Part shown: in pieces, positions 49,774 to 56,021 of the stretch
Layout of the letters: each line of letters opens with the position of its first letter
Position numbering within the stretch: position 1 is the stretch's first letter
From: Vicinamibacteria bacterium
GTDB lineage: Bacteria; Acidobacteriota; Vicinamibacteria; Vicinamibacterales; UBA2999
Length of the DNA stretch: 56,021 nucleotides
Direction: 5' to 3'
Assembly (NCBI GenBank): GCA_025938035.1
Contig: JAICQE010000006.1
Span: 1 to 56,021, forward strand
Position numbers and translations under genes: made by a program
The notes under the pieces: generated by a model
The model's database searches: none
What the model saw: the letters and a program-made list of their open reading frames with translations, nothing else
Told to the model about the DNA's origin: nothing

Positions 49774-50622
49774 ATGGCGAACCAGCTCGAACCGTTCCTG
49801 CGCGTCGCGCTCGTGCTCTTCATCGCCGGCAGCCTGCTGGAGGTGGGGCTGCGTGTGCCGTTGCGCGACGCGTTCGCCGCTCTTCGCGACTGGCGGTTCA
49901 CCGGTGCGACCGTGCTGTGGGGGTTCATCGTCTGCCCGGCGCTCGCGATCGTGCTGACCTGGGTCGTGCCGCTGGAGCGTCCGTACGCAGTGGGACTCAC
50001 TCTGCTTGCAATGGCACCCGGCGCGCCATTTCTCCCGGCCGTTGCGGCGCGTGCCGGCGGGACGCCGGCGTACGTGGCGGCGTTCTTCGTGATCGCCACC
50101 GTTGGCGCTGTCCTGTACATGCCGCTTGCGGTGCCGTTGCTCCTCGGGTTCACCGCCGACCCGTGGGCGATCGCGAGGCCGCTCCTCATCTTCATCCTCG
50201 TGCCGCTCATCGCGGGCGCCGGATTGCAGGCAGCGGCGCCGCGCGCGGCGGCACGGCTGCTGCGGCTCGTGCATCCGGTGGCCACCGTGGCGATGCTGCT
50301 CGTGGTCGTGTTCGTGGCGCTCAGCTACTGGCGCGATTTTCTCGGGGTGGTGGGCACCTACGCGATTGCTGCCCAATGCGCGTTCCTGGCGATCGTGACG
50401 GTCGGTGCCTACGTGTTGAGCCCTGGGTTTCCTGAAGGGCAGAGGCGCGTGCTGGCCCTCGGACTCTCGACCAGGAACATTGGCGCCGCTGCCGCGCCGC
50501 TGCTGGCATCCGGCGCGGATCGCCGCGCGATGGTGATGATCGCGCTCGCAGTGCCGACGACGGTCGCGGGCGCAGCCCTCACATCGCGCTGGCTCTCGCA
50601 CCGCGGCCGGAGGCATCAATGA
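49774..50622 (+). CDS. Bile acid:sodium symporter (BASS) family transporter
   Basis: 282 residues with nine or so helices. GLTLLAMAPGAPFLPAVAARAGG is the Gly/Pro-rich crossing region of BASS proteins, and LGLSTRNIGAAAAPLL corresponds to the second crossing helix near the Na+ sites. Bacterial members import organic acids such as pantoate or keto acids with Na+; the substrate here is unknown. ATGA overlap with the next gene. Confidence 0.8.
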   Translation: MANQLEPFLRVALVLFIAGSLLEVGLRVPLRDAFAALRDWRFTGATVLWGFIVCPALAIVLTWVVPLERPYAVGLTLLAMAPGAPFLPAVAARAGGTPAYVAAFFVIATVGAVLYMPLAVPLLLGFTADPWAIARPLLIFILVPLIAGAGLQAAAPRAAARLLRLVHPVATVAMLLVVVFVALSYWRDFLGVVGTYAIAAQCAFLAIVTVGAYVLSPGFPEGQRRVLALGLSTRNIGAAAAPLLASGADRRAMVMIALAVPTTVAGAALTSRWLSHRGRRHQ

Positions 50623-51863
50623 CACGACGGCGTCTGTTCGTACTGGCGCTCCTCGCCGTCCTTGCGAGACCTGCACTCGGACAGGAGGCGCCCCGCAGCG
50701 TCGAGCCACATGGTCCGGCATTGTTCGACGAGCCCGATCTGCTCACGGCGGCCCTGGACTTTGCCAGCCGGTACATGTCGGACGGAGAAGGCGAGCGGGA
50801 CGAGGGGTTTTACCCGAAGATCGGCGGGATGATCTCCGGCGCCGGCTGGATTTCCGCAGGGCCCGGGTACCGATGGGCGCTGTTCGATGGACGCGCGTTC
50901 GCCGATGCGCATGCCGCGGTGTCCTGGCGTGGATACCTGAAGGCGGACGCGGTCCTCGAGTTCCCGCTCATGGCGGACGGGCGCCTGGCCGCAGGTGTTG
51001 AAGCGCGGTGGCAGGACTCGACGCAGGTGAACTACTTCGGCCTGGGTCCGGACACGTCCGATGACCAGCGCAGCCAGTACCGACTGCAAACGATGAACGT
51101 CGTCGGCTACGCGAGGTACCGGCCGCGGCGTTGGCTCGGTCTGTCGTCGCGGTTCGGCTGGATCGATCGGCCATCTGTCTCGTCGCCGACGGGCCCGTTC
51201 CGGCCCGACGAGCCCGCTGCGCAGGCGGCATTTCCCCACGATCCCGCGATGACGATCCCCCAGCAGCCCACGTTCCTTCATGGCGAGATGGCGATCACCG
51301 CCGACACACGCGATTTTCCGAACCACCTGACTCGAGGAAGCCTCTATCACGCATCGGCGGGGGCGTATGTCGCCGATGAGCAGCGCTACAGCTTTCAGCG
51401 GTACGAAGTCGAGGGATTGCAGGCGCTGCCCCTGTTCGACCGCGCAATGGTGGTGGTGCTGCACGGATGGGGACTCTTCACGCATGCCTCGCCGGGCCAG
51501 GAAGTGCCTTTCTATCTGATGCCGAGTCTCGGCGGTTCGTACACTCTGCGTGGGTACTCGAACTACAGGTTCCACGACCGGCACCTGCTGCTGGCGAGCG
51601 CCGAGTCACGATGGCCGATCTTCACGCACCTCGATGGGGCCGTGTTCGTGGATGCCGGAACGGTTGCGGCGCGCGTGGGCGATCTGGGCCTCGACAAGAC
51701 CGTTTACGGGTTTGGCCTGCGTCTGCACACGCACCGCTCGACGCTGGCGCGCGTTGATGTCGCTCACACCGACGAAGGCTGGCACGTGATGTTCCGCTCC
51801 AGCGATCCGTTCGACCTCGACCGGTTGACACGGTGGGTCGCCGCGGTGCCGTTCGTGCCCTAG
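50619..51863 (+). CDS. BamA/TamA-like outer-membrane protein (barrel only)
   Basis: 414 residues from ATG 50619. Signal peptide (LFVLALLAVLARPALGQ), no POTRA domains, then a surface-antigen-type barrel. The Omp85 signature region is visible as LGGSYTLRGYSNYRFHD (LRGY is the VRGF/Y-like motif) and AVFVDAGTVA. This short Omp85-like form is often annotated as an outer-membrane protein or phospholipase-linked barrel. The last codons overlap an inverted repeat arm (51860-51870). Confidence 0.78.
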   Translation: MTRRRLFVLALLAVLARPALGQEAPRSVEPHGPALFDEPDLLTAALDFASRYMSDGEGERDEGFYPKIGGMISGAGWISAGPGYRWALFDGRAFADAHAAVSWRGYLKADAVLEFPLMADGRLAAGVEARWQDSTQVNYFGLGPDTSDDQRSQYRLQTMNVVGYARYRPRRWLGLSSRFGWIDRPSVSSPTGPFRPDEPAAQAAFPHDPAMTIPQQPTFLHGEMAITADTRDFPNHLTRGSLYHASAGAYVADEQRYSFQRYEVEGLQALPLFDRAMVVVLHGWGLFTHASPGQEVPFYLMPSLGGSYTLRGYSNYRFHDRHLLLASAESRWPIFTHLDGAVFVDAGTVAARVGDLGLDKTVYGFGLRLHTHRSTLARVDVAHTDEGWHVMFRSSDPFDLDRLTRWVAAVPFVP

Positions 51864-51944
51864 CGCGGATTTCACTTCCGTGGCGCGAACCCTGCGGGTT
51901 CGCGAGGCGAGCCTGCAAGGCTCGCCCCACGACATCCGCGCTAG
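51860..51944. repeat. Composite hairpin element nested in an inverted repeat, second copy
   Basis: The 53-bp module at 51880-51932 is identical to 49039-49091. It lies between CTAGCGCGGAT (51860-51870, containing the stop codon of the BamA-like gene) and ATCCGCGCTAG (51934-51944), a perfect 11-bp inverted pair unrelated in sequence to the arms around the first copy. Confidence 0.85.
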
Positions 51945-51974
51945 GCGCATTTGAAAAATGCGATAGGAGGCGTT

Positions 51975-52931
51975 ATGGCAAGAAATCTCACGCTCCTTGC
52001 GGCGCTGTCGCTGGTCCTCGGCATCTCCGTTCCGGGAGTGGACACCGCTGTGCGTGCGACGGCCGTCCCGGAGCGGGTGGCCAGCGAGGAGCTGTGGCAT
52101 GAACCGGGCGACATTGCCGCCAAGGACTTGTTCAACGGTCCGTGGGGGCAGGCGTTCGCTCCCGATCCCGTTGCCCCGTACCGCTTCCGCCGCTCCAAGC
52201 GCGGCGGGGCCAATCCCGGAATGATCGTTGTCGATTCGTTGAACCGCGAGTGGAGCGTCAAGCAGGAGGCGCATGGCCGGACCGCCGAGGGACCGATCGA
52301 GGTCGTGCTGTCACGCGTGCTGTCCGCCGTCGGCTACCGCCAGCCGCCGGTGTACTTTCTGCCGGCGTTCTCGCTCGTGGACACCTTTGGGCCGCGCCAT
52401 GAACCAGGCGGACGGTTTCGGCTGAACCACCCGGAGCTGAAAGAGCGAGGCGCCTGGGACTGGCAGAGCAATCCATTCGTCGGCACCACGCCGTATAGCG
52501 GACTGCTCGTCATCCTGATCATGTTCAACAGCTCGGACTTGAAGAACTCGAACAACAGCGTCTTCGACCATACGATGGCTGACGGCGCCGTCGAGCGCTG
52601 GTACGTGGTGCGCGATCTCGGCTCGGCGCTCGGATCGACATCGCGCATCCGTCCGATGCGCGGCGATGCCGATCAGTTTGCGCTCTTGCCGTTCCTCGCC
52701 GGCAGCGATGGCCGCTACGTGCGGTTCGGGTACACGGGCTGGCACGAGCGGCTCGTGCGCGATCGCATCACGCCGGACGACGTGCGCTGGGCGAGCGGAC
52801 TGCTCGGCAGGCTGACCGACGCGCAGTGGCGCGACGCGTTTCGCGCCGGTGGCTACGACGCGGCCGCCGCCCGGCCGTTCATCCAGCGGTTGCGCGAGAA
52901 GATCGCCGAAGGGCTGGCAATCACGGGATAG
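51975..52931 (+). CDS. Exported protein with protein-kinase-like motifs
   Basis: 318 residues from ATG 51975 with AGGAGG 5 bases upstream. Signal peptide (LTLLAALSLVLGISVPG). The body resembles a kinase fold: WSVKQEA (K96, like the ATP-binding Lys), IEVVLSRVLSAVGYRQPP (helix C-like), SSDLKNSNN (D188, K190, N193; like the catalytic-loop DLKxxN) and VVRDLGSALG (D214, like DFG). WDWQSNPFVGT precedes the catalytic loop. Families of this type are common, unannotated acidobacterial proteins as far as I recall. Kinase activity outside the cytoplasm is inference. Confidence 0.65.
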   Translation: MARNLTLLAALSLVLGISVPGVDTAVRATAVPERVASEELWHEPGDIAAKDLFNGPWGQAFAPDPVAPYRFRRSKRGGANPGMIVVDSLNREWSVKQEAHGRTAEGPIEVVLSRVLSAVGYRQPPVYFLPAFSLVDTFGPRHEPGGRFRLNHPELKERGAWDWQSNPFVGTTPYSGLLVILIMFNSSDLKNSNNSVFDHTMADGAVERWYVVRDLGSALGSTSRIRPMRGDADQFALLPFLAGSDGRYVRFGYTGWHERLVRDRITPDDVRWASGLLGRLTDAQWRDAFRAGGYDAAAARPFIQRLREKIAEGLAITG

Positions 52932-52970
52932 GGTCGCCGCGGATTTCGTGGCGCGAGCGGTGAGTCACGG

Positions 52971-54236
52971 TCACCGGGTGTCCGCGCCGAGGTGCCAGAG
53001 CCGGACGGGCGACGTCACCGAGTTGCGGAGCAGGCACGACACCTGACCATCTTCCGACGCCACGAAAACGACGCTGCCCGGGTGCTCCGACGCGTAGGTC
53101 GCCGCGGCACGATGCCGGGTGCCGCGGCTGTCGAAGTCCATCAGGCGTGCCGGATGGTCTCCGTTGCCAGTGCGTTCGATGATTGGCACCGAACCGCCGA
53201 CCGGCAGGATGATCCCGAACGCCGTCAGCCCGAGATTGCAGTTGAGGAGGACGGCACCGTCGATCGCCGTGAGGCGGCCGAGCTCCTCGCCGACCCGTTC
53301 GGCCTCCGTCAGAAAGGCACTTCGCAGCAGTTGCCCGAACGCCGCACCGGCGGGTGGGGCGGATACCTCTCGGATGCGCGGGTCACCATGCCGCCGCACG
53401 CCTGTCGTGGACGTCATGCCGGATCCGGAGCCGATCCGCCAGGCCAGACGAAGCAGCGACGCGAGGGAGGAGTCGAGGACCATCGCATACGGCGCCGTTC
53501 CGGTCACCGCCGGCTCTTCCTCGGTGGCGATGATCAGAATGCCGCCGCGGCCGTGCGCGATCATCTCGCGCACCAGGAACGCCACGGCGTCCAGGTAGTG
53601 CGGCACGACGTGCTCTTCGACGCCGCTGTTGGTGGCGATGGTCGTGAGGGCGCGATGGATCGAGCTGTCCGCCGCGAAGACCGGGTCATCGGTGACGGCG
53701 AGGATCGCGCCGCGCTCGTATTCGATCACCAGCTCGCGTCCGCTCCGGATCTCGAGACAACCGGGCCGGGAGGTGAAGATCTTGACGAACGGATCCGGTC
53801 CGCTGGTGACGCCCTCGCGCGCCAGACCGATGACGGCGAGCGTTCCATCCTCGAGAACCCCGACCGCCGAATAGATGCGCCGCTCGGCGCTGGCGACCGA
53901 CAGCTTTGCCAGCTCGCGCGGGACGAACGGCCGCGGTGAAGCAAACCGCAGGATCTTCCAACGGTAGAGCGGCACGCCGGCGGACGCCGCCGCGTCGGTC
54001 ATCACGAAGTCGCTCTGGTTCCTGCCCACGAAGGTGACGCCGATGGAGTGGTGCTCCCCCTCATAGGTCTCGAGACCGGCGAAGAACACAGTGGTGAGCA
54101 GCCCCACGAGTTCTTCGTCGGATACGCCCGCGAGGCAGGCGCTCAGCGGAGCCAGCCGCTCGCGTGCCACCCGCGCGAGCACCGGCGGAAAAACCAGTGA
54201 CGGCTCATGACCAACCGGCAGCGGCTGAGGCGTCAT
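52971..54236 (-). CDS. Diadenylate cyclase (DAC) domain protein with N-terminal sensor region
   Basis: 421 residues from ATG 54236, which has AAGGAGG 5 bases upstream. The C-terminal ~150 residues carry the DisA_N/DAC motifs: AIDGAVLLNCN (D326 of DGA) and DFDSRGTRHRAAATYAS (RHR near residue 373), followed by VVFVASEDGQVS. These bind and cyclise two ATP into c-di-AMP. The N-terminal ~270 residues have no membrane helix and no family I know for certain; they resemble the soluble sensor domains found fused to DAC in some phyla. Overlaps the histidine kinase gene by 32 bases. Confidence 0.82.
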   Translation of the reverse strand: MTPQPLPVGHEPSLVFPPVLARVARERLAPLSACLAGVSDEELVGLLTTVFFAGLETYEGEHHSIGVTFVGRNQSDFVMTDAAASAGVPLYRWKILRFASPRPFVPRELAKLSVASAERRIYSAVGVLEDGTLAVIGLAREGVTSGPDPFVKIFTSRPGCLEIRSGRELVIEYERGAILAVTDDPVFAADSSIHRALTTIATNSGVEEHVVPHYLDAVAFLVREMIAHGRGGILIIATEEEPAVTGTAPYAMVLDSSLASLLRLAWRIGSGSGMTSTTGVRRHGDPRIREVSAPPAGAAFGQLLRSAFLTEAERVGEELGRLTAIDGAVLLNCNLGLTAFGIILPVGGSVPIIERTGNGDHPARLMDFDSRGTRHRAAATYASEHPGSVVFVASEDGQVSCLLRNSVTSPVRLWHLGADTR

Positions 54237-56021
54237 CACGACCTCCTTGCGTGGGCAGGCGCATCCGATCGACGGGCGGCTCGATCGGGACCGGTGGCCC
54301 GTCGAGCGGGAACGTCACGTGAAAGGTGGTCCCGTCGGTGGCGCCGCTCTCGGCCCAGATTCGCCCGTGGTGGGCCGAGACCAGCCCGCGGGCGATGTAG
54401 AGTCCGAGCCCGAGGCCGGTCACGCCACTCGCGCCGGCGGCCCGCGTGCGGGCGAAGCGATTGAAGATGAACGGCAGCTCGTCCTGGGGAATCGGCTCGC
54501 CGACGTTGGTGATGCGGATGTGCGCCTGTCCGGCTGCCACACCCAGATCGACGACGACGTCCGTGTCGGGCGGCGCGTACTTCACCGCATTGGACAGCAG
54601 GTTGGCGATCACCTGCTCCAGCCGCTGCGCGTCGCCCCTGACGAAGAGGCACGCGTCTTCAGGAGCGTGCATGCGGATGCGCGAAGACGCGAGGGGCGTT
54701 CGTTGTACGACGTCGGTGAGCAGCTGACCGAGATCCAGCCGCGCCAGCGTCACGCGCAGGCGGTCGCTTTCGAGCAGCGAGGCGTCCATCAGGTCCGCCA
54801 CCATCCGGCCAAGACTGCGGATCGATCTGGCGATCTGTTCGACGCTGTCTCGCTGCTCGCTCGACAACTGGCTCCGGAGCAACAGCGAACTGCGGAGGGT
54901 GACGACGCTGATCGGCTGCCGCAGTTCGTGCGCGACAATGGACGTCCACTCCTCGCGCACCCGCTGAAGGCTCCTGACCGTTGATACGTCCTGACAGATC
55001 ATCACGGCGCCATCGCACAGCCCGGCATTCGTCAGGATCGGGGCTGCGCTCACCAGGAGCGGCACAGGTCGATTGTCAGGGCCGCAGACCACGAACTCGC
55101 GTGCGACGGTCAGTTCGCGATCTTTCAGCGCCCGCATGACGGGGAGCTCGTCCGATGGCAGGCGCTCGCCGGACGGCCGGCTCATCTCGATGGTGCGCGG
55201 ATCGAGCCGGCCGTTCCCGGAAGTCTTTGCGCGCATGAACGACCGCAGCGCGTCGTTGTCCGTCACCACCTCGCCGTGACGGTCGACGACGAGCACGCCC
55301 TCCGGCATCTGGCCGAGCACCGCCCGGAGCCACTGCCGCGCACCGGCCTTGCCCTCGTTGGCCGGCGCCGAGTCGAGCGCGCCGGTCGCCCGTGCGGCGA
55401 GCATCTCTGCCATCTGCTGATCTTCGACGGTGAACTCGCCCCCGGCCTGCTTGTTGCCGAGGCACAGGCACCCGGCGACGCCGCCGCGAAACCGGATCGG
55501 CACGGCAAGAAAACTCGTGATCGGCGGATGATGGGGAGGCAGAGCCCGATAATCGGCGTGCTGCCGGACGTCGCGCACCCGCACCGTGCGGTTTTCGCGT
55601 CCGATGAGCGCGAGCAGGCCGACAGCGCGCGGCGCCCGCCCGATCTGCTCAACCTGGCCGGGCGGTATCCCCACGTGAGCCCAGATGCTGAACGGATGTG
55701 TGGCGTCGCCGTCGATTCCTGCCGCTGCCAGTTCCGAGCCGATCAGCGACTGCGCCTGAAGGGCGATGGTCTGCAGAACGACTCGGGCGCAGCCGGCGGA
55801 GGTCTGGGAAAGCACCTCGGTGATGGTCGGCGGCCGCTCACCTCTGTCGCGCCGCCGGCGACCCGCAGTGGGGCCGCGTCGCCGCTCGATGCTGCCGCCC
55901 ATGCTTCGAACGACAACCCCGGCGGCGAGAATCAGTGCGGTCGTGAGAACCTGGGCGGCTGATCCCAACCGCCAGGGCGCCGCCACACTCGGCGCCGACA
56001 CTGGAAAGGGCAAAACGGCCA
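54205..56021 (-). CDS. GAF/PAS sensor histidine kinase (5' end may lie outside window)
   Basis: About 602 residues from a TTG at 56013; the frame stays open to the window edge, so the true start may be further upstream. A hydrophobic segment near the start (VLTTALILAAGVVV), GAF domain (~65-205, FLAVPIRFRGGVAGCLCLGN in part), PAS domain (~230-345), HisKA (SIVAHELRQPISVV, His phosphorylated) and HATPase (NLLSNAVKYAPP, GLGLGLYIARGLV). Transcriptionally and translationally coupled to the DAC gene, suggesting that the signal system and c-di-AMP synthesis are linked. Confidence 0.88.
   Translation of the reverse strand, partial: AVLPFPVSAPSVAAPWRLGSAAQVLTTALILAAGVVVRSMGGSIERRRGPTAGRRRRDRGERPPTITEVLSQTSAGCARVVLQTIALQAQSLIGSELAAAGIDGDATHPFSIWAHVGIPPGQVEQIGRAPRAVGLLALIGRENRTVRVRDVRQHADYRALPPHHPPITSFLAVPIRFRGGVAGCLCLGNKQAGGEFTVEDQQMAEMLAARATGALDSAPANEGKAGARQWLRAVLGQMPEGVLVVDRHGEVVTDNDALRSFMRAKTSGNGRLDPRTIEMSRPSGERLPSDELPVMRALKDRELTVAREFVVCGPDNRPVPLLVSAAPILTNAGLCDGAVMICQDVSTVRSLQRVREEWTSIVAHELRQPISVVTLRSSLLLRSQLSSEQRDSVEQIARSIRSLGRMVADLMDASLLESDRLRVTLARLDLGQLLTDVVQRTPLASSRIRMHAPEDACLFVRGDAQRLEQVIANLLSNAVKYAPPDTDVVVDLGVAAGQAHIRITNVGEPIPQDELPFIFNRFARTRAAGASGVTGLGLGLYIARGLVSAHHGRIWAESGATDGTTFHVTFPLDGPPVPIEPPVDRMRLPTQGGRDDASAAAGWS

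Overview
The window looks like chromosomal DNA from a high-GC Gram-negative bacterium of the phylum Acidobacteriota, most likely the Vicinamibacteria lineage (inferred). The clues are two VWFA-related proteins of the acidobacterial type, a DUF2950/DUF3300 pair, a CarD regulator, many outer-membrane beta-barrels, and dispersed GC-rich hairpin repeats like those I associate with Vicinamibacterales genomes. I see no tRNA, rRNA, CRISPR array, phage or transposase gene. Genes are packed, often overlapping by 4 bases, and no gene-free stretch exceeds 300 bases.

Bases 1-9.2 kb are housekeeping-like: the 3' part of carD with tandem terminators, plsC with a DUF4126 membrane protein, a VWFA-type secreted protein, a secreted Ig-like protein, a rex-moaC-bcr operon, and an AAHS-type MFS transporter behind a 9-bp tandem repeat. 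Bases 9.2-16.4 kb hold DUF2950 and DUF3300 proteins, a cysteine-poor Crp/Fnr regulator, a pseudo-receiver, an exported protein with a sorting-signal-like tail, and a histidine kinase with a receiver-only partner. Two perfect FNR-type boxes (TTGAT-N4-ATCAA) lie here, each exactly 23 bases upstream of a TAGAAT -10 element.

Bases 16.4-50 kb form a dense stress and ion-homeostasis island: Ca2+/H+ exchanger, VIT/CCC1-like protein, atypical pyruvate kinase, NhaA-like protein without the usual Asp pair, metallophosphatase, DUF4956 protein, aldo/keto reductase, a PAS kinase with a divergent LuxR-type regulator, AraC regulator, DUF3302/HlyD/TolC-like export set, sigma-54 activator, GltS, TAXI binding lipoprotein, two Orn/Lys/Arg-decarboxylase homologues (one with the PLP lysine replaced by glutamate), porin, SpoIIAA-like protein, MarC and a peptidase-propeller-barrel fusion. 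A conserved 14-15 bp motif, consensus gCCGgatncGCATAG, precedes most operons of this island (nine copies), and one copy pair forms a perfect palindrome at the promoter of the LuxR-type regulator. Two sigma-54 (-24/-12) promoters are also visible, one before the DUF4956-to-pyruvate-kinase operon and one before the DUF4136 gene.

Bases 50-56 kb carry a BASS transporter, a BamA-like barrel, an exported protein with kinase-like motifs, a diadenylate-cyclase-domain protein and an overlapping GAF/PAS histidine kinase that runs off the window. Taken together, the region reads as a regulatory layer (Fnr-like protein, two-component systems, sigma-54 activator, Rex, c-di-AMP) controlling ion, pH and envelope functions, probably in low-oxygen, energy-limited or acid conditions; that physiological reading is inference.
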